DNA from: CAZDBA01 sp964503615
GTDB taxonomy: Bacteria; Planctomycetota; Planctomycetia; Pirellulales; Pirellulaceae
Assembly: GCA_964503615.1 (NCBI GenBank)
Contig: CAZDBA010000001.1
Coordinates: 1 to 64,000, forward strand
Direction of reading: 5' to 3'
DNA length: 64,000 nucleotides
How positions within the stretch are numbered: position 1 is the first letter of the stretch; every line of letters starts with the position of its first letter. A program made the translations under genes and the position numbers. Below are positions 36,801 to 45,235 of the stretch, in pieces. Under the pieces are notes generated by a model that was not told the origin of the DNA, searched no databases, and saw only the letters and a program-made list of their open reading frames with translations.

Positions 36801-37033
36801 TCGAGCAGCGCCGCGCGTCAACTCGTTTCGAGCCCGATCCGGACACGGAGATGAACAAAGGCTCGGGACAAGACCAGCTCGATTCGATCTTGGATAGCGA
36901 ACATCGTAAAGAGATCCAGGCTCCGCCCGTCGCACGTGCTGATGCGAACGTTGAGAATGAAGAACAATCGACGTATACTTCACGTTTGTTAGACGCGAAA
37001 CGTCGGGCGCAAAAAGACAGAGACAATAAATAA
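33896..37033 (+). CDS. Large membrane-anchored vWA protein with GATase-like domain, first gene of MoxR set 2
   Basis: 1045 residues from the ATG at 33896, chosen because GGAAAGGA ends 7 bases before it; TTG 33836 would add 20 residues. Two membrane helices (about 20-36 and 50-70) precede a vWA metal site at D85-x-S87-x-S89 (LDQSESI). A glutamine-amidotransferase-like region follows (RVLLIQDGNFPGEFSHL to GGDRSFGAGGW). A second vWA-like stretch has VKHAIIISDGDPTPP. A membrane helix is near 910-930, and a long charged cytoplasmic tail ends the protein (Arg/Glu/Lys/Asp-rich, with LQQRKAEIDRKFEQRR). It leads the plus-strand set vWA - MoxR - DUF58 - BatA, spaced 88 bases from MoxR. The role is unknown; an envelope complex component is inferred. 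Confidence 0.86.
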   Translation: MLGVTRSITDIGSSISFERPWFLLLLLLLPLIWYLSFRSLAGLGKWRRLFALVLRSAVLTVLALALAKAQWLETNDGVCVIYVLDQSESIPQEKRDLMIRYAVKSVEKHRVREKDQAGVVIFGGDAKIESPPHDGPLPNIDRLESDFDLQTQSTSLEAAIKLAKASFPEGVAQRVVLISDGNENLGDVRTIAQAMADEGTGFDVVPVELLAESEVSVDKVVVPVDVRKGQEFEARIVLTNDAKPSEINPTGEVKGTLRIMQRNMHRTQLLDEVDGLVLKPGKNVIPFEHKIDESSVYNIDAIFTPDDPTQDLIEKNNTASAFTHVRGKGRVLLIQDGNFPGEFSHLIESLQQGNLEVDLMNSTELFTTAAELMQYDTIVLANVPRATGETVESTESFSDAQVRMMVRNCEELGCGIVMIGGDRSFGAGGWSNSDLEKAMPVDFQIKNEKISAVGALALMMHACEMPDGNYWQSVVAKNAIEVLGPLDYCGVIEWSNQGGPKWLWKFKDPNDGQTKGVAPVFNNRKKMMAMVNRMAMGDMPDFNQPMQLMLKGLLNSKASVKHAIIISDGDPTPPTAALLQKFIDNKIKISTCTIGSHRQQNPMADIAKKTGGHHYPIRNPTALPKIYQREARRVAKPVIKENKGGMAAIAQSVASSHEITQGIKAESLPAYYGYVMTTLKDNPLVEQILVSNDPPDHPQNSTLLASWQYGVGRTVTFSSDAGHQWLGDWYSSEYYDKLFTQMIRYSMRPISKNGNFSVNTEIRDNVARVVVTALDDDDEFLDFLDMSARGFDPELNGFDLSFSQVAPGRYVAEFDTDKAGNYLFSVFPDEGYQRLTAGINVPYSSEYSDREANMALLESLCSLTPEGGEAGELIPESLLGGINDMLGVDTFRQTLPKAFSINAMWPYLMLLAGWVFFFDVLVRRVALHFGWIKTAWNKCLSIFGRAEEEVAPNPMSRLQQRKAEIDRKFEQRRASTRFEPDPDTEMNKGSGQDQLDSILDSEHRKEIQAPPVARADANVENEEQSTYTSRLLDAKRRAQKDRDNK

Positions 37034-37121
37034 TCGTACGTCCGGTTCCCGGCGGATACCATAAGAACAGTGCAGCTGATGGGATCAGGCTGCGAAATAG
37101 ATAAATACTTCAGGGGTGTAT

Positions 37122-38153
37122 ATGAGTGATGAGTTGCAGCTGAAGGAGCAGGCGGAAAAGTTCCGTGAGCGATACAGCAATATTAAGGACGAGGTTGGCA
37201 AAGTCATTGTTGGACATGACGATGTGGTTCACGGAGTTCTGACTTGCATGATGATTGGCGGTCACTGCTTGTTGGAAGGAGCTCCCGGGCTGGGAAAGAC
37301 GTTGCTGATTCGCACACTATCCGAAGCGCTCAACTTGGATTACAGCCGAATTCAATTTACTCCCGACCTGATGCCTGCCGACATTTTGGGAACAAATATG
37401 GTCGTGGAAAGCGACGACGGCAAACGAGTCTTTGAATTTCAGAAAGGGCCGATCTTTACTCAGATTTGTTTGGCCGACGAAATCAACCGTGCCACGCCGA
37501 AAACCCAATCGGCGATGTTGGAAACAATGCAGGAAGGCACGGTCACGGTCGCCGGTAACCGATTCGAGCTGAAAAAGCCGTTTTTCGTTTTGGCGACGCA
37601 GAACCCGATCGAACAAGAGGGAACTTACCCTCTGCCAGAAGCTCAATTGGACCGTTTTCTGTTCAAGTTGAATGTGGGTTATTCAAATCAGGAACAGCTT
37701 GCCACAATCCTGGATCGTACGACAAAAGGGATCAAGATTGATACCAATCAGATCATGGACGGTGAGGAGATCATCAAATGGCAGGGCTTGGTCCGCAAGG
37801 TGATCCTGGCCGATCATGTGCGTGACTACATTGTGCGTTTGACCTTGGCGACTCATCCAGACGGGCCGTTGGCGGTCAAGGCCACGAATACCTATTTGCG
37901 TTGGGGCAGTTCGCCTCGTGGAGCGCAGACGATGGCGTTGGCGTCGAAAGTCCGTGCTTTGTTGGAGGGGCGGTTCAACGTTAGTTTTGAAGACGTTCGC
38001 CGCGTCTACCTACCTACAATGCGGCATCGTGTGATTCCCAATTTCGAAGCGATGGCCGAAGGGATCTCAACCGATCAGGTTTTGCATGAAATCTTGGGAG
38101 ACGTTCGCGAAAAAGCGGGCGACGCTCCGTTCAAGGCAGAGGCTTCTTCTTAA
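37122..38153 (+). CDS. MoxR-family AAA+ ATPase, MoxR set 2
   Basis: 343 residues from the ATG at 37122, with AGGGG 5 bases upstream; the in-frame GTG at 37116 overlaps that site and is unlikely. Walker A is GAPGLGKT (53-60), Walker B CLADE (116-120) followed by INRATPKTQSAMLETMQEG, and the sensor segment [23 protein letters not shown] is intact. It is cytosolic. Its partners are inferred to be the vWA proteins encoded before and after it. It is clearly a paralogue of the ATPase at 6468-7523 but differs over much of the C-terminal third. Confidence 0.94.
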   Translation: MSDELQLKEQAEKFRERYSNIKDEVGKVIVGHDDVVHGVLTCMMIGGHCLLEGAPGLGKTLLIRTLSEALNLDYSRIQFTPDLMPADILGTNMVVESDDGKRVFEFQKGPIFTQICLADEINRATPKTQSAMLETMQEGTVTVAGNRFELKKPFFVLATQNPIEQEGTYPLPEAQLDRFLFKLNVGYSNQEQLATILDRTTKGIKIDTNQIMDGEEIIKWQGLVRKVILADHVRDYIVRLTLATHPDGPLAVKATNTYLRWGSSPRGAQTMALASKVRALLEGRFNVSFEDVRRVYLPTMRHRVIPNFEAMAEGISTDQVLHEILGDVREKAGDAPFKAEASS

Positions 38154-38225
38154 GCGGGCAAAGACCGGTTGCTTTCTGAAATCGCGACCGCAAACTGTTG
38201 GCGAATTTTTCTGACCAAGTGATGT

Positions 38226-39122
38226 ATGTCGATTGACACCAAAAAAGAACCGCTTCTTTCACCGGAACTGCTCGTCCAATTGGAACGCATGGAGTTGGTG
38301 AGCCGCAAAGTCTTTCGAGGAAGGATGAAGGGTGAAAAGCGAAGTAAGCGAAAAGGCCAGAGCGTTGAGTTCGCCGATTTTCGAAACTATGTTGCTGGCG
38401 ACGATTTGCGTTTTATTGACTGGAACCTGTATGCCCGCTTGGATAAGTTGTTTTTGAAGCTGTTTTTGGAAGAAGAGGATTTACACTTTTATAGCTTAAT
38501 CGACGTTAGCCAAAGCATGATGTTTGGCGATCCTAGCAAACTGTTTTACGCCAAGCAGTTGGCCGCGGCATTAGGGTACATCGGGCTGTGTCGTAGCGAC
38601 CGCATCAAAATTGAACCGATTGGCAGCAAGCAAGCGTTGGCGGCACCCACGCTTCGCGGACGCAGCAGTTTGCACCGCATGATCAATTATGTTGAGAGCA
38701 TTCAATCGGAAGAGACCGCTTCGCTGGAGCAGGGGATTAAGTCATTTACGTTGCGGAACAAAGGCAAAGGGATCCTCGTCTTGATTACGGATTTGATGGA
38801 AAAGTCCGGCTACGAAACCGCTTTGAAATATTTGATTTCCCAAAATATGGATGTGTATGTCATTCACGTTTTGTCCCAAGCCGAGATCGACCCGGACATC
38901 ACCGGCGATTTAAAACTGGTTGATTCAGAAGACGGTGATATCGCGGAAGTCAGCATGAGCCAGCGTTTGATTGACCGGTACAAGAGTACGTTGGCTCAGT
39001 TTATCTCCGGCGCTCGCGATTTTTGCTCGCAGCGAAACATTATGTACATGATGACCAGCACCGACCGACCGGTTGACCGCTTGGTGTCTCGATACCTCCG
39101 CCAGCGAGGGCTTGTTCGATGA
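38226..39122 (+). CDS. DUF58-domain protein, MoxR set 2
   Basis: 298 residues, no signal or membrane helix. The DUF58 signature is at about 46-72 (VEFADFRNYVAGDD, RFIDW, YAR). The vWA-like metal site is D93-x-S95-x-S97 (LIDVSQSM). It follows the MoxR gene by 72 bases and overlaps the next gene by 4 bases (ATGA). It is the counterpart of 5597-6499. Function is unknown; MoxR partner is inference from constant gene pairing. Confidence 0.92.
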   Translation: MSIDTKKEPLLSPELLVQLERMELVSRKVFRGRMKGEKRSKRKGQSVEFADFRNYVAGDDLRFIDWNLYARLDKLFLKLFLEEEDLHFYSLIDVSQSMMFGDPSKLFYAKQLAAALGYIGLCRSDRIKIEPIGSKQALAAPTLRGRSSLHRMINYVESIQSEETASLEQGIKSFTLRNKGKGILVLITDLMEKSGYETALKYLISQNMDVYVIHVLSQAEIDPDITGDLKLVDSEDGDIAEVSMSQRLIDRYKSTLAQFISGARDFCSQRNIMYMMTSTDRPVDRLVSRYLRQRGLVR

Positions 39123-41146
39123 GTTGGATGAGTGCTCTATCTGGCTGGCAATGGTTTTTGCTGTTGCTGGTTCCACCGCTGATTCTGATGCTTTACTTTT
39201 TAAAGCTTCGCAGGACGCCGCTGGAAGTACCCAGTACCTACCTGTGGACGCGAACGATCGAAGATTTGCACGTCAACAGTATCTGGCAAAAATTGCGAAA
39301 CAGCTTGTTGCTGCTTTTGCAATTGTTAGTGTGCCTGTTTTTAATGTTGGCGTTGTTGCGGCCGGGCTGTGATGGGGACGAATTGCAAGGTGAGTACTTT
39401 ATCTTCCTCGTCGACAACTCCGCCAGTATGGCAACGACCGATGTAGAGGCTGGGACAAGATTGAAATTGGCCAAGGAGAAGGTCGACGCGATGATTTCGC
39501 GGATGGAGGCGGATGATAAAGGAATGCTGATCAGCTTTTCCGATTCGTCACGAATTTTGCAATCGTACACGAGTAACAAGTCACAACTTCGCAAGCGTTT
39601 GCAGGACATCAAGCAATCTCAGCGAGCCACCAACATTAAAGAAGCCCTGGTGGCCTCCTCGGCGCTCGCCAATCCGGGGCGAACCAGTACTGAGGCAGGT
39701 GATGTGCAAGTCGCGGATGCGATCGAGGCGCAGTTACATGTTTTTACCGATGGAGGCTTTCCTAACGTTCAGGAAATTGGGCTGGGAAACTTGCAGGCTC
39801 AGTACCATCCCATCGGTGGATTGGAGACACCGGACAATATTGGTATCTCGGCGTTTTCTGTCAGCAGTGATGTGAATTTGACCGGCAAGATGCAGGCGTT
39901 TGCTCAACTGATAAACACCAGCGACGCGGGCAATACCGACGATGCTGGCAATGAAAAGAAATCAACGACGGTCAGTATCTCGTTGTACGTCAACGATGAA
40001 CTGGCCGATGCCGATGCCACGGTTACAGTTCGTGCTGAGGACAAGCATGAATTGTCATTCGATTTGACGGCGATCGTAGCCGACTTGGAAGAAGCCGCTG
40101 AGGTTCGGCTTGAGATCGACGACCCCGACTCGTATATGTTGGACAACGTTGCCTATGCTGTGATAAATCCACCACGCCCTGCCAATGTTTTGGTCGTTAC
40201 CGATCAGAACCCTTTCTTGTCCGATGTGATGGATACCGATCGAGTCAGAAAGGTCGCGAATGTGACTTTCGAAAGCAGGTTTTTTCTGGACGAAAAAGAT
40301 TATCAAGATCAGGCTGATTTGGGCTTCTACGACTTGGTCATCTACGACCAATGTGCTCCCAAAAGCATGCCGGCTTGCAGTACTTTATTCTTCAATAGCG
40401 TACCACGGGAATCGGATTGGAAGATCGGTGAGCCTCAGTTTCCTACGGTCATCATGGACGTCAATACGACTCATCCCGTGATGGCGGACGTGGGGTTCAA
40501 TCGTGTTCGGATCGCCCAGTCGGCGGAGGTTACGGCTCCAAAGGGTTCTTTGAAACTGGTCGAGGCGACTTATGGATCAATTATGTCGATCGGTACTCGT
40601 GGTGGCTACGAAGATCTGATCGTCGGTTTTCCATTGGTGGAGTATGGGGAGGATGGCAGCTTGCTCAACAACACCGACTGGGGCAGGTTTTTTAGTTTTC
40701 CTCTTTTTATGCAACACGTATTGGAGTCGATGGGTGGCGGGAGTCGTTTTCAGGCACTCAAAACCAGTCGCCCGGGTGAACTGGTTACGGTGCGAACACC
40801 CGTGCCGTTGGAAGAGGTGCGGATTGAAGGGCCAGACAAGATCGGTGGTATCGTAAAACAGAGCAGGGAAGGGGACTACGTTTTTAGCCAAGCTGAGTTG
40901 CCGGGAATGTACAAAGTTGTTGATCCTGAAGCGGGCGACACCATAAAAATGTTTGCGGTCAATTTGTTGGACGTGAACGAGAGCCGTCTAAAAGTCCGCG
41001 ATGAATTGGAGATCGGCCACGAATTGGTGGAGGGAACGCGATCGAAAATCAAGGTTCGACGAGAGTATTGGACTTGGCTGGCAATCGTTGCGATCGTCTT
41101 TTTAATGATTGAGTGGGTTATTTATAACCGCCGCGTTTTGGTTTGA
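39119..41146 (+). CDS. BatA-type membrane protein with vWA domain, MoxR set 2
   Basis: 675 residues. The BatA helix pair is at about 10-30 (WQWFLLLLVPPLILMLYFLKL) and 61-81, with a metal site at D99-x-S101-x-S103 (VDNSASM) just after. A long extracytoplasmic part follows, and a final helix lies at about 650-668. It is shorter than its counterpart at 3137-5590 but has the same order of parts. The stop codon TGA lies in a short GGTTTGATCGCC repeat that flanks assembly gap 3, so the exact 3' end rests on a single contig edge. Confidence 0.85.
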   Translation: MSWMSALSGWQWFLLLLVPPLILMLYFLKLRRTPLEVPSTYLWTRTIEDLHVNSIWQKLRNSLLLLLQLLVCLFLMLALLRPGCDGDELQGEYFIFLVDNSASMATTDVEAGTRLKLAKEKVDAMISRMEADDKGMLISFSDSSRILQSYTSNKSQLRKRLQDIKQSQRATNIKEALVASSALANPGRTSTEAGDVQVADAIEAQLHVFTDGGFPNVQEIGLGNLQAQYHPIGGLETPDNIGISAFSVSSDVNLTGKMQAFAQLINTSDAGNTDDAGNEKKSTTVSISLYVNDELADADATVTVRAEDKHELSFDLTAIVADLEEAAEVRLEIDDPDSYMLDNVAYAVINPPRPANVLVVTDQNPFLSDVMDTDRVRKVANVTFESRFFLDEKDYQDQADLGFYDLVIYDQCAPKSMPACSTLFFNSVPRESDWKIGEPQFPTVIMDVNTTHPVMADVGFNRVRIAQSAEVTAPKGSLKLVEATYGSIMSIGTRGGYEDLIVGFPLVEYGEDGSLLNNTDWGRFFSFPLFMQHVLESMGGGSRFQALKTSRPGELVTVRTPVPLEEVRIEGPDKIGGIVKQSREGDYVFSQAELPGMYKVVDPEAGDTIKMFAVNLLDVNESRLKVRDELEIGHELVEGTRSKIKVRREYWTWLAIVAIVFLMIEWVIYNRRVLV

Positions 41147-41282
41147 TCGCCNNNNNNNNNNNNNNNNNNNNNNNNNNNNNNNNNNNNNNNNNNNNNNNNN
41201 NNNNNNNNNNNNNNNNNNNNNNNNNNNNNNNNNNNNNNNNNNNNNNNNNNNGGTTTGATCGCCACGTTGGGTTTGATCGCCG
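41140..41282. other. Assembly gap 3 in a short tandem repeat
   Basis: 100 N at 41152-41251. The 12 bases before the gap (GGTTTGATCGCC, 41140-41151) reappear directly after it (41252-41263), and a third copy with one extra leading G follows at about 41269-41281. The gap probably reflects an unresolved short repeat. Confidence 0.8.
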
Positions 41283-41315
41283 CTTTTGAGTTTTGACCGA
41301 GTTTGAGTTTCGAAT

Positions 41316-42266
41316 ATGAAAATTGTTGTACTAGACGGCTACACGATGAACCCCGGAGATCTCTCATGGGAGCCGCTGGAACGATTAGGTGAGTTCGAAG
41401 TGTATGATCGCACTTCCCTAGATCAAGTTATCACCCGCGCTGCGGGGGCGGAGGTTTTGCTAACCAATAAAACGCCAATTACCGCCGAAATTCTAGAGCA
41501 GCTACCCGATGTGAAATTTGTGGGATGTATGGCGACCGGTTACAACGTGATCGATCTCGATGCAACTCGCTCTCGCGGCATTCCTGTTTCTAACGTACCG
41601 GTTTACAGCACACAAAGCGTCGCACAGCACGTTTTTGCAATGGTGCTTAGTTTGCATCATCTTCCGCAAAAACACCACGATGCGATACAGGACGGGCGGT
41701 GGAAAGGCGATTTCAGTTTTACGCTTCAGCCCTTTCATGAACTTGCGGGCAAGACGTTGGGGATTGTCGGCTACGGACGAATCGGAGAAGCAGTTGGTCG
41801 CTTGGGCAGTGCGTTTGGAATGCAAGTCAAAGCTTATCGACGTAACCCTGGCGAAGCGGCCAGCTATCAGGGATTTGAGTGGGCCAAACTGGACAGCGTG
41901 ATCGCCGAATCTGATTATTTGAGTATCCACTGTCCGCAAACCGAATCGAACGCGGGAATGGTTGACGCTGAATTTCTCAAGCGAATGAAGCCAACGGCGA
42001 TACTTGTGAATACAGCGAGGGGCGGTTTGGTGAACGAAGCGGATCTTGCTGATGCTTTGGCCAACGGCATAATTGCGGGAGCTTGTCTGGATGTGGTTTC
42101 GGTCGAGCCGATTCAGGATGACAATCCCTTGCTGGGTGCTCCGAATTGCTTGATGACTCCGCATATCGCCTGGAGTACAGTTGAAGCCCGCACACGGCTG
42201 ATGCAAACGACGGCTGAAAATGTAGAAGCGTTTCAAAACGGCAGCCCAATCAACGTTGTCAATTAA
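41316..42266 (+). CDS. D-2-hydroxyacid dehydrogenase (glycerate/hydroxypyruvate dehydrogenase-like)
   Basis: 316 residues. The NAD-binding loop GYGRIGE is at 152-158. The catalytic triad of the family is intact: R235 (NTARGG), E264 (VEP) and H283 (TPHIAW). VYSTQSVAQHVFAMVLSL and RWKGDFSFTLQPFHELAGKTLGI match the glycerate-dehydrogenase branch. The enzyme interconverts a 2-keto acid and its D-2-hydroxy acid, most likely hydroxypyruvate and glycerate. It is cytosolic and a single gene downstream of MoxR set 2. Substrate is inferred from similarity, not from context. Confidence 0.9.
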   Translation: MKIVVLDGYTMNPGDLSWEPLERLGEFEVYDRTSLDQVITRAAGAEVLLTNKTPITAEILEQLPDVKFVGCMATGYNVIDLDATRSRGIPVSNVPVYSTQSVAQHVFAMVLSLHHLPQKHHDAIQDGRWKGDFSFTLQPFHELAGKTLGIVGYGRIGEAVGRLGSAFGMQVKAYRRNPGEAASYQGFEWAKLDSVIAESDYLSIHCPQTESNAGMVDAEFLKRMKPTAILVNTARGGLVNEADLADALANGIIAGACLDVVSVEPIQDDNPLLGAPNCLMTPHIAWSTVEARTRLMQTTAENVEAFQNGSPINVVN

Positions 42267-42297
42267 GCGACGGCGATTTTCGAACGGGTTGCGAAAC

Positions 42298-42873
42298 CTA
42301 CCAAGGGTTTTCCATTTGGCCGACGACTTCGCGGGCGATCTTTTCGATCAACCTCTGCTGGGCGGTGGTAAGTGATTGTCCGCCTTCGGGGATGAAATTT
42401 TCGTCGTTGTCGATTCTTATTGATTGGCGTGCTGTGAGTGGGTTTCCGGTTCGATCGACCCAAGTGACTTCTACGCGCCACGCGACCCGGATGTTTCTCG
42501 GCTCGTCACTGCGGGTGACTCCGTCTACCCGTTTGGTATCGCGAACGATGCGGCCTTGTATAAAGCTGTCGGCAGTTTCGGGCGGTGTTACAAGATACGG
42601 CGTGTTCAATTCAACTTCGCGAACCACCGCCTCTGTTAAACGCTGCCCCAGAAAACGGCGGTAAGAGTCGGATTCGAATATGGCCACATGCACCGTTCGC
42701 ACGTCGTTGCGAAACATGATCTGACTGCCCGTTTGGTATCCCGCACAGCCGAATTGCAGCCCGGCCAAAACGAACAGAATCGCAAGTCGGAAACACAAAT
42801 GCGATCCGATGCGACGCAGGCAGGTTTTCTGCTGGACTGATCCGTTAGGCAAATTGGAAACCGAGGTTAGCAT
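42298..42873 (-). CDS. lptE: LptE-family lipoprotein
   Basis: 191 residues. A hydrophobic segment (28-41) ends at cysteine 43 (FGCAGYQTG), consistent with a lipoprotein. The mature part has the LptE-like pattern: VHVAIFESDSYRRFLGQRLTEAVVREVE, then TPYLVTPPETADSFIQGRI, then VEVTWVD and LTTAQQRLIEKIAREVVGQME. LptE plugs the outer-membrane LptD translocon that inserts lipopolysaccharide. It is the last gene of a minus-strand run and starts 2 bases after the preceding stop. Its presence supports a lipopolysaccharide-bearing outer membrane. LptD is not in the window. Confidence 0.8.
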   Translation of the reverse strand: MLTSVSNLPNGSVQQKTCLRRIGSHLCFRLAILFVLAGLQFGCAGYQTGSQIMFRNDVRTVHVAIFESDSYRRFLGQRLTEAVVREVELNTPYLVTPPETADSFIQGRIVRDTKRVDGVTRSDEPRNIRVAWRVEVTWVDRTGNPLTARQSIRIDNDENFIPEGGQSLTTAQQRLIEKIAREVVGQMENPW

Positions 42874-42875
42874 AT

Positions 42876-44198
42876 TTAGCGAATGATGGTGTCCAGTTGA
42901 GACTGAGCTGCAGAGGCAATCGGACCTTCGTCTGCTTCAGAAAAAGCGTCGACCAACCATTTTGCATATTGTTCCGGTTCGGCTGGTTTACCTTTGAGTT
43001 GGGCAAGGCGTTCCTGTACGGGGTCGGAAAAGTTGGTGTCGTCGTACTCTTTGGCGACCTGTTGGTACAACATTTGAGCCGCACGGTTTTCACCACGCCG
43101 CTCGTAATATTCGCCAAGTGTGTATCCACGTTGAGCCAATAGATTGCGAACGGCTCCGGCTTCTTGTCGTAAGTATTCTTCTTCTTCGCTCGATTCTTTG
43201 GGAAACCGAGTGACCAGAGTTTTCAACAGCTCGTCCGCCTTTTCAAGCGGTTCCGCATCGTAGCTTTCTCCTTGATAGGATTGCATTCTGGATTTCAACT
43301 CGAAGAGCGTTGCGTGAAAAGCGTGTTTACTGCTAGGGTAGTTCGTACGCAGATCTTCGTAGGTTGATGCCGCGTCGTAGTAATCCCCGTTTTCGAAATA
43401 GGCATTTCCCAATGCCATCGTCGCGTCGTCCGCCAGTTTTCCGGTCGGATCATCTACTCGAATCCGGTGCAGAATCCTTTTGGCTTCCCCTTTCATGTTC
43501 ATGGTTGGACGAGAAGGATCGTTGAAAGCAATGTTTGGAGTCCAGCGATTGGAATCTCTCGCCTTTTCCAGCCAGAATTGAGCGATTGCAAAACGTCGTG
43601 CTTCCGCTTTGTCCAAGTATCGTGTGCCTGAGTAACGACTAATCAAACCTTCAAACGCTCGATTGGCTTGCACATAGTGGTCAGCGAAAAAGAACGATTC
43701 GCCTTCGAAGAATAATGCGTCTTGTTCCAAGGCGGAATCGGACCAGTTTGCCGCAGCGATTCGGAATTGACCCGCGGCGTCAACAAACTCTTTTCGATGC
43801 GAAGTACTCGTTGGATTGGCGTCCATTTTTGCCAACGCTTGTTGGTAAAGTTGATTCCCCTTTTGAAACGCTGCGTTGGCTTTTTCTTCGTTGTTGCCTC
43901 GCTTCTGAGCGGCCAATGTCGTTCCAATCTGACTTGGCGCGAAATCGGCAAGCACCAAACGGTTTGTGTTTCTTTTGCCGAGTGGGTCCAACAGCTCATC
44001 TGAGTCTACCTGATCAGGACGATTGTCCTTATTCCCAAATAGCCTGTTCAGAGTTCCCTGTTTGCCATTCTGAGCCGCCTGGCAACCGGGCAAAAGCAGA
44101 GCGCTCACAATTAAAACAAACACCAACTTCGCACAACGATTCCATACCGAAAGTTGAGCGGTCGGAGAGGTAGAGTTTTTAATGTTCCTAAATTGCAT
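42876..44198 (-). CDS. TPR outer-membrane lipoprotein, BamD-like
   Basis: 440 residues. A signal with lipobox at cysteine 39 (LLPGC) is clear. After a Gln/Asn-rich linker the protein carries helical repeats in the BamD/CpoB style: FEGESFFFADHYVQANRAFEGLISRYSGTRYLDKAEAR and GNAYFENGDYYDAASTYEDLRTNYPSSKHAFHATL. BamD is part of the barrel-assembly machine and is usually about 250 residues; this one is longer, so it may be another repeat lipoprotein. It is tightly coupled to the LptE gene, which fits an outer-membrane assembly role. It lies 53 bases after recO. Confidence 0.75.
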   Translation of the reverse strand: MQFRNIKNSTSPTAQLSVWNRCAKLVFVLIVSALLLPGCQAAQNGKQGTLNRLFGNKDNRPDQVDSDELLDPLGKRNTNRLVLADFAPSQIGTTLAAQKRGNNEEKANAAFQKGNQLYQQALAKMDANPTSTSHRKEFVDAAGQFRIAAANWSDSALEQDALFFEGESFFFADHYVQANRAFEGLISRYSGTRYLDKAEARRFAIAQFWLEKARDSNRWTPNIAFNDPSRPTMNMKGEAKRILHRIRVDDPTGKLADDATMALGNAYFENGDYYDAASTYEDLRTNYPSSKHAFHATLFELKSRMQSYQGESYDAEPLEKADELLKTLVTRFPKESSEEEEYLRQEAGAVRNLLAQRGYTLGEYYERRGENRAAQMLYQQVAKEYDDTNFSDPVQERLAQLKGKPAEPEQYAKWLVDAFSEADEGPIASAAQSQLDTIIR

Positions 44199-44251
44199 AA
44201 ACGACTTCCTTGTCGATTCCGCCTGTTGTTCAACTGAACTTGGGGGCTCAA

Positions 44252-45007
44252 TTAGTTTATTTTTTTCAGGTACTCTTGCAGCCTTGGTGGTTTGCCAAGC
44301 AAGTGCGTTATGTACCTGTTCATCAATTGTCTGACTTCGCTTTTTTGTTTTTGTTCAAGTTCGATCGAATGTTGACTTGCATCAGAGCGAGCCAATTGAT
44401 CGATGAACTGGACGCTCTCACGTGTAACACTCAAAACGTTAGTTTTGCCCGGACGACATTGGTCGCAGAGTAAACCTCCGTCCAACAGCCCAAAGTAGAT
44501 TCGGTTTTTCGTTTTTGAATCCTTTTCTCCACAACGCACACACCGATCAACCATCGGCTGATGACCCAGCAACGTTAACATCCGCATTTCGAATCGAAGT
44601 AGGCAACCAAAGACAGGTGTGGTTTGGTCATCCAACGAAATGAGTGTTTGTTTTGCCAGTTCAAATAGCTCAGGGTGAGGGTCTGCATCATCAGTCATCT
44701 TGTTCAACAATTCGGCAACGTAGTAGCCGCTGTAAAGCCGATCCAAGTCTTTTCCGGCCGAGCGAAAGCGTCTTTCGAGCTTTGCTTCGGTCAACAGATC
44801 CATCGCTCCGGACGATTTGTGGAGGAACACTATTCGACAGATAGCTAACAGGTCAAGACCACCCTCAAACGGACTTTTCTTTCGCCGGGCACCTTTTGCC
44901 ATCGCAGTGAGTTTTCCAAAATCACGTGTCAGCATCGTGACTACCAGACTTGTCTCACTGAATTCGACCAGCCGCAAAATGATAGCAGTCGATTTTTCGC
45001 TGGACAT
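44252..45007 (-). CDS. recO: DNA repair protein RecO
   Basis: 251 residues, the usual length. The OB-fold N-terminus (STAIILRLVEFSETSLVVTMLTRDFGKLTAMAKGARR) is typical, followed by the helical region LDRLYSGYYVAELLNKMTDDADPHPELF and a zinc motif CVRC...CDQC (about 166-198). RecO loads RecA on single-stranded DNA with RecF and RecR. It lies in a minus-strand run between the TlpA-like gene and the BamD-like lipoprotein; this neighbourhood has no obvious repair logic. Confidence 0.94.
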   Translation of the reverse strand: MSSEKSTAIILRLVEFSETSLVVTMLTRDFGKLTAMAKGARRKKSPFEGGLDLLAICRIVFLHKSSGAMDLLTEAKLERRFRSAGKDLDRLYSGYYVAELLNKMTDDADPHPELFELAKQTLISLDDQTTPVFGCLLRFEMRMLTLLGHQPMVDRCVRCGEKDSKTKNRIYFGLLDGGLLCDQCRPGKTNVLSVTRESVQFIDQLARSDASQHSIELEQKQKSEVRQLMNRYITHLLGKPPRLQEYLKKIN

Positions 45008-45149
45008 GGAGCTTCGATTGCCGACAAGTTTGAACGAATAGCGGAATGACCACTGGAAGCATCGGACTTACGCTCGCATCGCAGACAATCAAAACCGACG
45101 CCAATCGCCTGCACAAGGTGGGAGTTTTGCGAAACTTTCGCCGTTCAAC

Positions 45150-45173
45150 CGTAGTGGGATTCGTGAGAATTCC
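45150..45173. repeat. Short dispersed repeat (partner at 27807-27830)
   Basis: 24 intergenic bases whose reverse complement matches 27807-27830 at 21 positions. It lies in the 228-base gap between the TlpA-like gene and recO, where a 7-base inverted repeat (TGGTAGC / GCTACCA) is also visible near 45190-45225. Confidence 0.45.
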
Positions 45174-45235
45174 CATTGTCTTGCTTTTGGTAGCAGGCGC
45201 TTCTGGTGAAGTCCGCTACCAGTTAAATGTGGAGC

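Noticed and set aside
41502..42236. A 244-residue minus-strand ORF opposite the hydroxyacid dehydrogenase
   Set aside because: Antisense shadow of a gene with intact catalytic residues.
42876..44198. Assignment as true BamD
   Set aside because: The length (440 residues) and repeat number exceed BamD; only the lipoprotein plus TPR layout is supported, so no gene symbol is given.
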